Below the pieces are notes generated by a model. That model worked only from the letters and a program-made list of their open reading frames with translations, made no database searches and was not told where the DNA came from. This document shows positions 25,207-34,987 of a stretch of 64,000 nt of DNA, one piece after another. The DNA comes from an uncultured Eubacteriales bacterium (GTDB lineage Bacteria; Bacillota; Clostridia; Oscillospirales; CAG-382), in NCBI GenBank assembly GCA_900548115.1, contig URJL01000002.1, positions 1-64,000 on the forward strand. The letters are read 5' to 3'. Position numbers and translations under genes: made by a program. The stretch's first letter is position 1. Each line of letters begins with the position of its first letter.

Positions 25207-26466
25207 TTGACCGTTTCACACAATTCGGATTCGTCGTTTTCACGTCTTGCAGACCGTGTTTTTAACGGTCACATTTTTCCCGATGTCGGTCTTGCCTGTA
25301 TCCTCGCCTGTCTTTATTTCATGGCGCTTCCTTTGACCATTGCCACCAACGAAGCGGGCAGTTCTTTTCTCCGCCTGATCACCATTCCGATCGCGGCGTT
25401 TTTTCTCGCGGCTTTGTTCTTTTATCGGGAAAAGCTTGAGCTGAACAGCGTTCACTTGTTTTTGGCGTTGTTTCTTTTGAGCTGTGTCGCAACGCTTTAT
25501 GCCGACTCAAGCTCGGTCGCTGTTATGTACGTGCGCGGATACATCGAAACGGTCGCCTTGATCTTTCTTATTTCGATGCGCAAATACACGCGCCGCGAAG
25601 AAGAAATCTTCGATCTTTCCCAGTTGGCTCTTTTGGTCATAATGATCTTTCTCGGCTTCTCAACGGGAAGCTGGTACGGCGGGCGCAACACCATGACGGT
25701 CATGGGCGCGACAAGCGACCCGAACTATTTTACCAGTTTCTTTTTCTATCCGATGGCGGTTGCCATGAAAAAAATCGCCGAAAGAAAAAATTATGCGCCG
25801 CTCTGCTTTGTTCTGATTCTGCTCGGCGCTTATTCCGTTCTTTCCTCCGGTTCGCGCGGCGGGCTTATCGCCATGGCGGTCATTATGGCAAGTTATATGT
25901 TCATTCGGGCAAAAAGCATTTTGCAACGACTTTGCGGTATCGCAGGACTTATTGCCGCCGCGGCGCTGTTTTGGACGGTCGTTCTTCCGCTTCTTCCCGC
26001 ATCGGTCGCCGAACGCTTCAGCATACAGGCGCTTCTTGAATCGCGCGGAAGCGCACGCGGCGATATATGGATCTCTATGCTGAAAACCATCCGCGAATCG
26101 ACCTGGGAGCTTTTTTGCGGCAGAGGTATTTTTGTTCATCACGAAATGATGATCAACGGAAGGCTTGAACAGGTCGTCGCACACAATCATTTTATCCAGA
26201 CGCTTTACAATCAGGGAGTCTTCGGATTTTTACTTTTTTGCCTTTTGTCACTCTCTGTGATCTTTCGCAATCTAAAGCAGCGCCCACACGTCTCCGCCGC
26301 CATGATCGGCATGCTGACCCTTGCCATGACGCTGACAATCAACCCCAGTATCAAATCCTTTTGGAATCTTTTGATCTTTGCCGCATTTTCTATGGCAAAG
26401 GCAAATGCCGAAAATAACAAAGAAGGAGGTGCGATATCGAATGAAAAAGAAAACCGCACTGTATGA
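25207..26466 (+). CDS. O-antigen ligase / Wzy-like polymerase
   Basis: A 419-residue polytopic membrane protein with about ten hydrophobic segments. A large extracellular loop after GSRGGL (about 218) carries SRGSARGDIW and HNHFIQTLYNQG, the pattern of the WaaL/Wzy family. A TTG start at 25207 is chosen because GAGAGGAGG lies just upstream and no in-frame ATG precedes the first helix. The 3' end overlaps the next gene by 26 nt. It probably polymerises the lipid-linked repeat units or attaches the chain to its acceptor. Confidence 0.8.
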   Translation: MTVSHNSDSSFSRLADRVFNGHIFPDVGLACILACLYFMALPLTIATNEAGSSFLRLITIPIAAFFLAALFFYREKLELNSVHLFLALFLLSCVATLYADSSSVAVMYVRGYIETVALIFLISMRKYTRREEEIFDLSQLALLVIMIFLGFSTGSWYGGRNTMTVMGATSDPNYFTSFFFYPMAVAMKKIAERKNYAPLCFVLILLGAYSVLSSGSRGGLIAMAVIMASYMFIRAKSILQRLCGIAGLIAAAALFWTVVLPLLPASVAERFSIQALLESRGSARGDIWISMLKTIRESTWELFCGRGIFVHHEMMINGRLEQVVAHNHFIQTLYNQGVFGFLLFCLLSLSVIFRNLKQRPHVSAAMIGMLTLAMTLTINPSIKSFWNLLIFAAFSMAKANAENNKEGGAISNEKENRTV

Positions 26467-27958
26467 TCATCCCGATCTCGACCGTCTCTTGGAGGATCTG
26501 CGCGGCGAAAACAACGACGGATCCGATAAAAGCAAAAAGAGCGGCAAGGGAGAGACCTCGATCATTCCCGCTCCGAAATCGAGCTTCGGCTATTCGCTGA
26601 TCTGCCTTTTTGCCGTAACCGTTTTGGCTATCCTCTATGTGGTCGCCATTAACCTGAACATGTCCAGCATGACAATATCAATGACCTTTTCCGAGATCGC
26701 GAAAGGATGCAATCCCGACGGCTCTCCCTTTGATATATACGAGCTGATGAGTGAGGAGGTTTTAAGCCGCGCCTGTGAAAAGCTTGACGGCAAGGTCGAT
26801 GTCGAAACGCTGACAAAGCATATTTCCGTAGCGGGTATGACCTCGGACGGAAGCTTCAATGCGATCGAAAAAAATGTTTTGGACGGCAACGATACATATT
26901 CGTATTTTCCGAGCCGCTATACGCTCAGCTACTCGGTCATTTCCGATGCGGTAAAATCCGAAGGGCGTCTCGCTCCGTTTCGCACTGTTGCCGTGCAGTT
27001 CGGTTTGCCCGCCAAGGAAACTGTTCTGCAAGCCGTTGCCGACAGTTATAAAGAATACTACGAGGACAAGTATATTCTGTCCGACAGCTTTTTCGAGATC
27101 GACTGGACAAAGACGCGCTCGCTCGATCACTTCAACCGTGTGACCGAAATGTCCAATATTCTCAATCGTCTGAGCCGCTTTTTGTCGGCTCGCTACGACG
27201 AAGACGTCCGCTACGTCACAGCCGAAAAGATAAGCTTCGGCGATCTGAATTCGGAAGCTTTGCGCATTTCCGAAAACGATATAGAAGCCTACAAAGCCTA
27301 TATCATTCAACGCGGCGTTACAAACGACAGAAGCCGCCTTTTAAAGCAGCTTGAATATGTGAAAAATGCGCACGAAGAGCAGTACAGCCGCAGTATCGGC
27401 GAATACAACTCCGCCATGAACGGTCTTGCCCTTTACGATCCGCAGGTCACAAAGGTTGTCTTCATTCCTGCGCTTGATTCCGAAAACAAATTTTATATGA
27501 ACCGAACCAAAATCGGAATCGATTATCTCACCGAATACGCCGACCGCGCGCGCCTTGCCGGCAATCAAGAGGAAAACAGCGCCCATTATTATCGCTATCT
27601 TCTCGAACAATTTGGTTCGGCGGACGATAACGAGGAGGCGCTGCGCGCCGCCGAGGAAAAGAGCGAAGCCATCATCGGAAAAATTTCGACGCTCTCCGAA
27701 AACGCCCGTGAGGTCAACCGCGAATATATCCGCGATAATTCCTATGAGGAAGTGTACATAAGCCCCGTCAGCCGCGGCCACGGGCTTGTTGCCTCTGCCG
27801 TTGCGGTGATCAAGAATATCATTTTGTTCGGCTGTGCGCTGTATGCGATCGGCTGGTTCATCAGTCTTTTGCGTTATGTAAAAAAGCGTGCCGATCGCGG
27901 CTTTGAAGACACGGATGAATCGGAAGAAGAGGAGGGAACGGGCAATGTCGGTGAATGA
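26441..27958 (+). CDS. Polysaccharide co-polymerase-like membrane protein (1)
   Basis: A 505-residue protein with a charged cytoplasmic N-terminus (DHPDLDRLLEDLRGE), a membrane helix at about 50-72, a long extracytoplasmic part rich in helices (residues 75-445) and a second helix near 455-480, then an acidic tail. This two-helix layout is that of Wzz-type chain-length regulators, though sequence similarity is weak. AAGGAGGTG at 26423 fixes the ATG at 26441. It lies between the Wzy-like gene and a second protein of the same design. No tyrosine kinase domain is present. Inference: controls chain length or export. Confidence 0.6.
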   Translation: MKKKTALYDHPDLDRLLEDLRGENNDGSDKSKKSGKGETSIIPAPKSSFGYSLICLFAVTVLAILYVVAINLNMSSMTISMTFSEIAKGCNPDGSPFDIYELMSEEVLSRACEKLDGKVDVETLTKHISVAGMTSDGSFNAIEKNVLDGNDTYSYFPSRYTLSYSVISDAVKSEGRLAPFRTVAVQFGLPAKETVLQAVADSYKEYYEDKYILSDSFFEIDWTKTRSLDHFNRVTEMSNILNRLSRFLSARYDEDVRYVTAEKISFGDLNSEALRISENDIEAYKAYIIQRGVTNDRSRLLKQLEYVKNAHEEQYSRSIGEYNSAMNGLALYDPQVTKVVFIPALDSENKFYMNRTKIGIDYLTEYADRARLAGNQEENSAHYYRYLLEQFGSADDNEEALRAAEEKSEAIIGKISTLSENAREVNREYIRDNSYEEVYISPVSRGHGLVASAVAVIKNIILFGCALYAIGWFISLLRYVKKRADRGFEDTDESEEEEGTGNVGE

Positions 27959-29309
27959 TCTTTTAAAAAGCTTTATTCGGCACAAAAAAATCTTTTCGAT
28001 CCTGATTGCTCTCTCGCTTCTCCTTTGCTTCTTCGCATTAAAGCTTACCGAAAGCTACACGGCAGAGATCATTATTAAGTATATCGGAGATTCCGCCGCA
28101 GACGGATTTACCGAAAACGGGCTTACCGTTAACCCTTATGAGATCAACAGCCCGATCGTTGTCAAAAATGCCATCGAAGCTTTGGAACTGCAAAACGTCA
28201 ACGCCGAAAGCGTACGCCGCAATATTGTGGTAACCCCCATCACGCCGACGGCGGAGCAGGAAAAATATTCCTCGTGGATCGAAAAATTTTCCGATTATTC
28301 GATGAACGAGACCGAAAAGGAAAGCACCGTCTATTACTCGGTGAAATATACTTCGCCCGTCGGCAAGGACTATGTAAAGCACATGCTCAGCGCCGTGATC
28401 AGTCAGTATCGCCTTTTTTACGTTGAAAATTACACCTACAGCTACGACATAACCAAGCTTTCGGGAGACGCCGCTCTGCAATACGACTATTACGACACGG
28501 TCGATATGCTGCGGAACAAAATCAGCTCGAATATCGAATATCTTATAAAAATCGCACAGAACGGCGACAATTACCGTTCGTATCGAACCGGCTATTCTCC
28601 GCTTGATCTTGCTACCGAATATAAGTCCATAAACGAGCAGCAGCTGTCGGTCGCCGAGCGTATGGTTTTACAATACGGAATCACCAAGGACGCCGATTCT
28701 CTGCGCAGTACATTGAATAACCGCATTACCGACGCGGCTTATGAAAAGAGTCTGAACGACGAGAAAGCCGAAACGCAGAAGGAATTGATGCTTGTGTATT
28801 CCGACAAAAACAAGGCGTACCTCTGGAATGAGGAAAACGGCGGAAATACAAGCGAGAACGAAAGCAATCAGGTTCGGCAGGATGTCGACCGCGACATGCG
28901 CTACGATGAGAGCAAGTCGGTATACGACCAGATGGTTCTCGATTATGTGACCTACAGTGCAAACAGCGTGAATCTTACGGTTGACTCACAGCTGCTGACA
29001 GAGGCGCTCGAGAGCTTTCCGAATAACGAAGGCGGTAAGGCACATCATGCCGAGATCGAAAGACTTCTAAAGGACACCTGCCGCTCCTTTAATGAGCTGT
29101 ATGAGATCACCAAAAGCACGGTGGAGGATTACAACACCTATAAATCGTCGCAAAGTATCGAGACCGTTTCCGGCGTTGTTTCGCACAAAACGACAAGCTC
29201 GGTCTTCTATTATCTTGTCAGCGTTGTGCTGGCGGTCATGATCGGTGCGATTCTTTGCATTCTGCTTGAACTGCTCGGAAAGAAGCTCCGTTTTATCGAT
29301 CATGCGTAA
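27945..29309 (+). CDS. Polysaccharide co-polymerase-like membrane protein (2)
   Basis: A 454-residue protein with a membrane helix at about 18-36 (IFSILIALSLLLCFFALKL), the Wzz-like segment SYTAEIIIKYIG right after it, a long helical extracytoplasmic part and a second helix near 425-446. GAGGAGGGA precedes the ATG at 27945, which overlaps the end of the preceding gene by 14 nt. Two such proteins side by side may form one hetero-oligomer. No Walker motifs or tyrosine-rich tail are seen. Confidence 0.65.
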   Translation: MSVNDLLKSFIRHKKIFSILIALSLLLCFFALKLTESYTAEIIIKYIGDSAADGFTENGLTVNPYEINSPIVVKNAIEALELQNVNAESVRRNIVVTPITPTAEQEKYSSWIEKFSDYSMNETEKESTVYYSVKYTSPVGKDYVKHMLSAVISQYRLFYVENYTYSYDITKLSGDAALQYDYYDTVDMLRNKISSNIEYLIKIAQNGDNYRSYRTGYSPLDLATEYKSINEQQLSVAERMVLQYGITKDADSLRSTLNNRITDAAYEKSLNDEKAETQKELMLVYSDKNKAYLWNEENGGNTSENESNQVRQDVDRDMRYDESKSVYDQMVLDYVTYSANSVNLTVDSQLLTEALESFPNNEGGKAHHAEIERLLKDTCRSFNELYEITKSTVEDYNTYKSSQSIETVSGVVSHKTTSSVFYYLVSVVLAVMIGAILCILLELLGKKLRFIDHA

Positions 29310-30324
29310 CATAAAAAAAGAAAAAAATCTTATTCTGCGCGGCTATTTCGATTCAAATTTCGGCGATGATATGATGCAATGGCTCACAGCCGAAAAGCTT
29401 TCCGAATTTCATTTTTTCGTCGAAGACGAAAATGCATCGGCGCTTGTTGCCGAAAGAAATAATGTAACGCTCGGAAAAGCACCGAAGAATACGCCGTCGG
29501 TTTTGGTGACGGGCAGCGGCTTTATGATAAACAGCCGTTCTGCGCTGAAAGCGGAGCTGCGCAATTTTCTTTGCGGGAAAAAAGACGCCGATTATTGTAT
29601 CGGCTGTAACCTTGAGCCGATTCCGTATCGTCTCGGGAAATGGCTGATCTTCCGTCGCCTGCGGCGTTTTCGGTATATTTCCTGCCGCGACAAGGCGACC
29701 TTTGAACGGCTGAACGCAATGCATTGCCGCTCTGTGCGGCTGTTTCCCGATCTTTTGTTTTCGCTTCCCGAAAACCTTCTTTTGCCGAAAACAGGGGAGA
29801 ATCTTCTCGGAATCGTGCTTATGCGGCGCGACGGCGACGCGGACAATTGCCGTTACTATGATGCAATGGCAAAAACCGCCGATTTGTGGTGCGAAAAAAC
29901 GGGAAAAGGGGTGCTTCTTTTGGCGCTCGATTCGGGAAGCGAAAACGATCGTTATGCCTGTGCTTGCGTGTTTAACAAAATGCGCTTCGCCGACAAAGCA
30001 CAGATCGTTTGCCACGGCGCAAACGGCGAGATATTCTCCGCCTTTTCACGCTGTTCCAAAATCATTTCGGCACGGTTTCACGGTGCGGTTTTGGCGCTTA
30101 GGACGCGGACCGATCTGTATCCGATTCTTTTTCGGGACAAAATGCGAAACATGCTGTCCGATATCGGATATCCCGTAAAGGGAAGCGATATCAATCGCCC
30201 GAACGAATCGGAAATGGCGGATTTTTTGTTTCAGAGTACCGAATTTTCGCTTGACCCCGAAATCGAAAGAAAAGCCGGTGAGGCGTTTGACACTTTTAAA
30301 GAGATACTGTTCCAACGGAATTGA
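29302..30324 (+). CDS. Polysaccharide pyruvyl transferase (CsaB-like)
   Basis: A 340-residue enzyme of the family that adds a pyruvate ketal from phosphoenolpyruvate to a sugar. Seen: RGYFDSNFGDDMM at the start (nucleotide-sugar-type fold), SCRDKATFERL in the centre, and SARFHGAVLALRT near residue 258, which holds the conserved R-x-H pair. The ATG at 29302 overlaps the stop of the preceding gene by 8 nt. CsaB-type enzymes pyruvylate the secondary wall polymer that SLH domains bind. Here it lies in the operon with an SLH protein and within 20 kb of three others, so this role is plausible but not proven. Confidence 0.8.
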   Translation: MRNIKKEKNLILRGYFDSNFGDDMMQWLTAEKLSEFHFFVEDENASALVAERNNVTLGKAPKNTPSVLVTGSGFMINSRSALKAELRNFLCGKKDADYCIGCNLEPIPYRLGKWLIFRRLRRFRYISCRDKATFERLNAMHCRSVRLFPDLLFSLPENLLLPKTGENLLGIVLMRRDGDADNCRYYDAMAKTADLWCEKTGKGVLLLALDSGSENDRYACACVFNKMRFADKAQIVCHGANGEIFSAFSRCSKIISARFHGAVLALRTRTDLYPILFRDKMRNMLSDIGYPVKGSDINRPNESEMADFLFQSTEFSLDPEIERKAGEAFDTFKEILFQRN

Positions 30325-30333
30325 GGTGAAATT

Positions 30334-31488
30334 ATGCGGAAAAAGGTGCTCATTATTGCAACGGTCGTCAAAACACATATTTGTGCGTTTCATTTACCGT
30401 ACATCGAAATGTTTCACAACAGGGGATATGAGACCTATGTTGCCGCAAAAAACGATTGCGGATGCGGAAACGGTGTTCCCGAAATTCCGTTTTGCGATCA
30501 TTTCATCGACATTCCCTTTTCCCGCAATCCCGCAAGTCCGCAGAACATTACCGCGTATCGCAGGCTGAAAAAACTGCTCCGTGAAAACCACTTTGATATC
30601 GTGCAATGCAACACGCCGATCGGAGGTGCGCTCGGACGCCTTGCCGCACGAAAAGCACGCAAAAACGGAACGCGCGTTGTCTATATCGCGCATGGGTTCC
30701 ACTTCTTCAAAGGTAGCTCAAGAGCGGCGTGGCTTCTTTACTATCCGATAGAGAAGCTTCTCTCTCCGCTGACCGACACGCTCGTTACGATCAACCGCGA
30801 GGATTATGAACTTGCCGCGCACAGTTTTCGACCGAAGGAGCTCGTTCTCACAAACGGTATCGGCGTTCGCGTAAACGATGCGATCGAAACGGTCTGTGAT
30901 CGTGAGGCAGTGCGGCGCTCGTTCGGAATTCCCCTTGATGCAAAGATTCTTGTCTCGGTCGGAGAGCTTCGCGAGCTGAAAAATCATAAAACCATTTTGC
31001 GCGCAATGAGAAAGCTTTCGCGCGACGATCTTTATTATATCATCGTCGGCAGCGGCGCTTATCGCGACGAACTCGAGCGCTGCGCAAAGGAATTATATCT
31101 TTCGGACCATGTCCGTCTTCCGGGATTTTGCACGAATGTTTTTGAAATAGTAAAGGCGTGCGATATCTTTTGTTTTCCGTCGCTTCGCGAGGGTCTTCCG
31201 TCCGCACTGATCGAAGCCATGGCATGCGGTATGCCGATTCTTGCTTCGGATATTCGCGGTAACCGCGATCTTGTAACGCAGGGTGTCGGAGGATATTTGT
31301 ACGCGCCGCACGACACAGACGGCTTTGCCGACGGAATCGAGCGTCTTTGTGCCGACCCGGCGCTTTGCAAGCGCATGGAAAATGAAAACCTTTCGCGTGC
31401 CAAACGGTACGATCTTTCGGCGGTCATGCCGCAATATGAGGCAATTTATTTTCGGGACGATACTGCGGCAAAGGAGGCGGACACATGA
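30334..31488 (+). CDS. Glycosyltransferase family 4
   Basis: A 384-residue GT-B enzyme that adds a sugar from a nucleotide donor to the lipid-linked repeat unit. The N-terminal half opens with KVLIIATVVKTHICAFHLPY, and the donor-binding half shows LVSVGELRELKNH and the E-x7-E motif in REGLPSALIEAMACG (about 290). GAGGTGA precedes the ATG. The 3' end overlaps the next gene (ATGA). The gene is one of four transferases in the operon. Confidence 0.9.
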   Translation: MRKKVLIIATVVKTHICAFHLPYIEMFHNRGYETYVAAKNDCGCGNGVPEIPFCDHFIDIPFSRNPASPQNITAYRRLKKLLRENHFDIVQCNTPIGGALGRLAARKARKNGTRVVYIAHGFHFFKGSSRAAWLLYYPIEKLLSPLTDTLVTINREDYELAAHSFRPKELVLTNGIGVRVNDAIETVCDREAVRRSFGIPLDAKILVSVGELRELKNHKTILRAMRKLSRDDLYYIIVGSGAYRDELERCAKELYLSDHVRLPGFCTNVFEIVKACDIFCFPSLREGLPSALIEAMACGMPILASDIRGNRDLVTQGVGGYLYAPHDTDGFADGIERLCADPALCKRMENENLSRAKRYDLSAVMPQYEAIYFRDDTAAKEADT

Positions 31489-32477
31489 TTACGTTCAGCT
31501 TTGTCGTTCCCGTGTACAACACGGGAAAATACCTTGCCGAATGCCTTGAGAGTCTTTTGCGTCAAAGCACCGACTGCGAAATTCTGTTGGTGGACGACGG
31601 TTCGACCGACGGTGTGAGTGCCGAGTTGTGTGATGATTACGCGGCAAAACACGAATGCATTCGTGCCTTTCATACAGAAAATCGCGGTCCGGGCGCCGCA
31701 AGAAATTACGGCGTTCAAAAAGCCGCGGGCGATTACATCGTTTTGGTCGATTCGGACGACTATGTTGAGGACGGTCTTATCGATGCAGCGCGAAAATATT
31801 GCGAAGCGAACCCGTGTGATCTTATCTTTTATCCCATCCGAAAGTTTTTTCCCAACGGAAAAACCGAACCGATGGGGGAGGGGCTGATCCCCGAAAAGAT
31901 CAACGGACAGCCAATGAGCGCGGTGCTTGCGCATCTTGTGAATTGTGCCAAATTCCCCGCAAGTACGGGAGGAAAGATTTTGCGGCGTGAATTTTTGAAA
32001 AGCGCTCATATCGCTTTTCGTACCGACCGTGCGGGCGAGGATATCGACTGGACGCTTGCGGTCATTACAAACGCAAGGTCCGCCGCCTGTCTTACGGGCA
32101 GCCGTTATTGCTACCGCATTTCGCAAGGGACAAGGCGTTCTTTTGAAAACGATAAAAATTTTCTTGACCAACTGTGCATTATCGAAGAATGGACAAAAAA
32201 AGCTCCGCAGCCCGAAATCCTTTCGTTTCTTGCGTATCAATACGCGGTCTCGCTTGCCTTTTACGGCGCTTTGCCGAAAGAATTGCGTCGGCGTTACAAG
32301 GCGCACGTCGAAGCGCAAAAAGAGCTTTTGCGCTTCGGAAAAACAAAAAAAGTCCGACTTGTGCGGCTGTGCGTCTCGCTTTTCGGGTTCTCGCTCGGTT
32401 CGCGTTTGCTTTATCTTTTTGTACAGCTTCGCGATGAAAAACGGCATAAACGGAATTTTTCTCGGAAAGGAGCGTGA
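31485..32477 (+). CDS. Glycosyltransferase family 2
   Basis: A 330-residue GT-A enzyme. SFVVPVYNTGKYLAECLESL starts the domain, LLVDDGSTDG near 28 and VDSDDYVEDG near 88 bind the nucleotide and metal, and AGEDIDWTLA near 184 is the acceptor-side acidic motif. The ATG overlaps the previous stop in ATGA, indicating translational coupling. The C-terminal 100 residues are basic and probably touch the membrane. Confidence 0.9.
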   Translation: MITFSFVVPVYNTGKYLAECLESLLRQSTDCEILLVDDGSTDGVSAELCDDYAAKHECIRAFHTENRGPGAARNYGVQKAAGDYIVLVDSDDYVEDGLIDAARKYCEANPCDLIFYPIRKFFPNGKTEPMGEGLIPEKINGQPMSAVLAHLVNCAKFPASTGGKILRREFLKSAHIAFRTDRAGEDIDWTLAVITNARSAACLTGSRYCYRISQGTRRSFENDKNFLDQLCIIEEWTKKAPQPEILSFLAYQYAVSLAFYGALPKELRRRYKAHVEAQKELLRFGKTKKVRLVRLCVSLFGFSLGSRLLYLFVQLRDEKRHKRNFSRKGA

Positions 32478-32483
32478 AAGATC

Positions 32484-33671
32484 ATGAACAAGAAAAAAGT
32501 CCTGTTTGCCGCCCAGAATTTTTCGGTCGGCGGCGTGCAGAAGGCTCTTTTAAATCAGCTTTGCACTCTTTCCGAAAGCGGCGAATATGATCTTCATTTG
32601 TTCACTTTTACGGGCGGTTCGCTTTTAAAAGAACTGCCGCGCGATGTGACGGTGCTCAGCGGGGGAAAGCTATTGCGCCTTTCTGCCGAGTCCTTCGGTG
32701 CGGTTCGGGCGTCCAAAAAGCCGATCGATATTCTGCTTCGCGTTCTGATCACCGCTTATGCGCGCGTTTTCGGCTCGGAGAGGTTTTACCGCCGCTGTTT
32801 TAAGCGTCTGCGGTACAAAGAACAGTTCGATGCTGCCGTTTCCTATTTCACGGATGTTCCCGCAGGAGCGTTCAACAAAGGTACGAATCTTTTTGTGTCG
32901 GATTTTGTCGACGCGGCGTACAAGGTCGCATGGATCCACACCGATCCGATCCTGTCGGGATTTGACAAGGACTATTGCCGCCGAATCTATGCGCCGTTCG
33001 ACAAGATTGTTTGCGTTTCTGAGGGCGTTCGAAAAAAGTTTTTGCTTCTGTTGCCCGAATATGCAAAAAAAACCGCAGTACGGCACAATGTTTTCTGCAA
33101 GCACGATATCGAAAAGAAAAGCGGGGAATACCTGCCGTTCGAGAAAGACGGAAAAATTCATATCGTTACGGTCGCCCGCACGGATAATGCAACCAAGCGA
33201 ATTGACGGGATCGTCCGTCTGTGCAAGCGCCTCTGCGACGACGGAGTGCGGAATTTTTGCTGGCATATCGTCGGAGACGGTCCCGACCGTATAAAATGCG
33301 AAGAGCTGGCGGCATCCCTTTCGATTTCGGATCACATTCGGTTTGAAGGCGAAAAGGAGAATCCGTATCCCTATATTCAAAATGCCGATCTGTTTGCTCT
33401 TTACTCCGCATACGAAGGTTTTCCTTTGGTCATCGGGGAAGCGATGCTCTTAAAGACGCCGATCCTTACCTGCCGTTACGCGGCGGCGGAGGAACAGATA
33501 CCGCCCGAATGCGGAGAAATTGCCGATTCGGACGAGGACTACTATTTACGGCTGCGGAATTTTGTAACGCGGCACAACCAAAGTATACAGCCGGTAAAGG
33601 CGGTTTGTATAGACAGTTTGACGCAAAGTGAGGTGAGTCGTTGTGTATCAAACACAAAAGCGTCGGATTAA
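32484..33671 (+). CDS. Glycosyltransferase family 4 (second)
   Basis: A 395-residue GT-B enzyme. The start VLFAAQNFSVGGVQKALLNQ holds the family GG motif; the donor domain has IHIVTVARTDNATKRIDG and the E-x7-E motif in YEGFPLVIGEAM (about 310-320). AAGGAGCGTG precedes the ATG, 6 nt after the previous gene. It differs clearly from the transferase at 30334, so the two probably make different linkages. Confidence 0.9.
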   Translation: MNKKKVLFAAQNFSVGGVQKALLNQLCTLSESGEYDLHLFTFTGGSLLKELPRDVTVLSGGKLLRLSAESFGAVRASKKPIDILLRVLITAYARVFGSERFYRRCFKRLRYKEQFDAAVSYFTDVPAGAFNKGTNLFVSDFVDAAYKVAWIHTDPILSGFDKDYCRRIYAPFDKIVCVSEGVRKKFLLLLPEYAKKTAVRHNVFCKHDIEKKSGEYLPFEKDGKIHIVTVARTDNATKRIDGIVRLCKRLCDDGVRNFCWHIVGDGPDRIKCEELAASLSISDHIRFEGEKENPYPYIQNADLFALYSAYEGFPLVIGEAMLLKTPILTCRYAAAEEQIPPECGEIADSDEDYYLRLRNFVTRHNQSIQPVKAVCIDSLTQSEVSRCVSNTKASD

Positions 33672-33696
33672 TATGAAATTGAAAGGAGGTGATACT

Positions 33697-34932
33697 ATGA
33701 AGAAGCTTATCGCAATTGCACTCAGCGTGGTTTTGCTCTTGGCATGCATTCCGGTTGTTTCGGCAGCTTCCTACACGGAAATCATCGATGTGAAGTTTTA
33801 TGTTCAGCGTTTTGGCTTGCACATGGATGAATACGGTAACGTAAGTCAGCACAGTACTGCATATTTTACTCCGCTGTTGCACGAAAGCCTGTTGACCGAT
33901 ATAATGCGCAAAACCGATTATTCTGTCGTGTACAAGGAAGGCAGCGTGTCTTCCGCCGATGTTACGGCGGAGGTAACGGATGTACCTGCAGATGAAAACA
34001 TACTTGCAAAGGTGTACGAGCTTTACGGGGACAACGGTTACATTCTTTCAAGCAACGGAAAGGTTGTCGATTGGAGCAGATTCACAACCGACAAATATGA
34101 AATTCGTTGGTATGTCCTGAAGTTTGTAGACAGCGATTTTCCCAAATGCTGGCATATCGATGGCGTAATCGTGGAAAAGACGACCCAGAAACCGATCGAG
34201 ATTCCGACTCCGGATGATCCCACCTACGTGCCTCCGGAAGAGCTTCCGAAGGAAGAAGAGGGCGAGGATGAGACAATCGATCCGTTTGTGAGCGATTTTG
34301 CGTACATTTACGGCTACAACGATACCACCATGGCGCCCGAAAACAACCTTCTGCGCAGTGAAGTATCGGCGATGGTTCATCGCCTTGCAAAGCAAAACGA
34401 CAGACTGGACGGTTTTTCGTACAACGCTGCCAACGATCCGATCTTCCCCGATACAAAGGACGAATGGTTCCGCAGCGGTATCGAGTTTATTAACTCGAAG
34501 GGTGGATTTACCGTTCAGCCCGGAGAAAACGTAAATCCGTACGTTGCTATAACGCGCGGAGAAGCATTTAGAATTGTTTGTCTCGGTCTCGGCTTTACCG
34601 CCAAGAGTGATCTTACCAATGAACAGTATGCCGACATCCTCTACAACGAAGGCTACGTTCTCGGCGACGATAACGGCGACCTTTTGGTCGACAAACAGCT
34701 CACCCGTGCCGAGTTCTGCACCATCTACAATCGCATTATCGGCCGTGATGAGGCAAAACTCGAAACGGCGGACGGCGAAGCCGTAACGGCAGAGACCTAC
34801 GGTTTTACCGATCTTGACAGCAGCAAGTGGTATTACAATATCATGCTGCGCGCAACCAGTGCTTATGACGAAAACGGATATGTGGATCTTTCCCTCCGCG
34901 ACCGTCGTAACAATCTGGACGACTACGAATAA
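33697..34932 (+). CDS. Exported SLH-domain protein within the polysaccharide operon
   Basis: A 411-residue protein. AAAGGAGGTG at 33682 fixes the ATG at 33697. The signal peptide ends near VSA-AS; an upstream LLAC could also be read as a lipobox. Residues 25-185 have no recognised fold. A Pro/Glu-rich linker (about 168-190) leads to SLH domains at about 200-400, with FAYIYGYNDTTMAPENNLLR, GYVLGDDNGDLLVDKQLTRA and TDLDSSKWYYN. It sits between glycosyltransferase genes, an unusual place for a wall-anchored protein, and may help display or attach the polymer. GT context and function link are inference. Confidence 0.8.
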   Translation: MKKLIAIALSVVLLLACIPVVSAASYTEIIDVKFYVQRFGLHMDEYGNVSQHSTAYFTPLLHESLLTDIMRKTDYSVVYKEGSVSSADVTAEVTDVPADENILAKVYELYGDNGYILSSNGKVVDWSRFTTDKYEIRWYVLKFVDSDFPKCWHIDGVIVEKTTQKPIEIPTPDDPTYVPPEELPKEEEGEDETIDPFVSDFAYIYGYNDTTMAPENNLLRSEVSAMVHRLAKQNDRLDGFSYNAANDPIFPDTKDEWFRSGIEFINSKGGFTVQPGENVNPYVAITRGEAFRIVCLGLGFTAKSDLTNEQYADILYNEGYVLGDDNGDLLVDKQLTRAEFCTIYNRIIGRDEAKLETADGEAVTAETYGFTDLDSSKWYYNIMLRATSAYDENGYVDLSLRDRRNNLDDYE

Positions 34933-34987
34933 TTTCGCAGGCGTGAGCGGCGGAGAAATCCGCCGCCCATGCAAAGGAGACAAGAAA

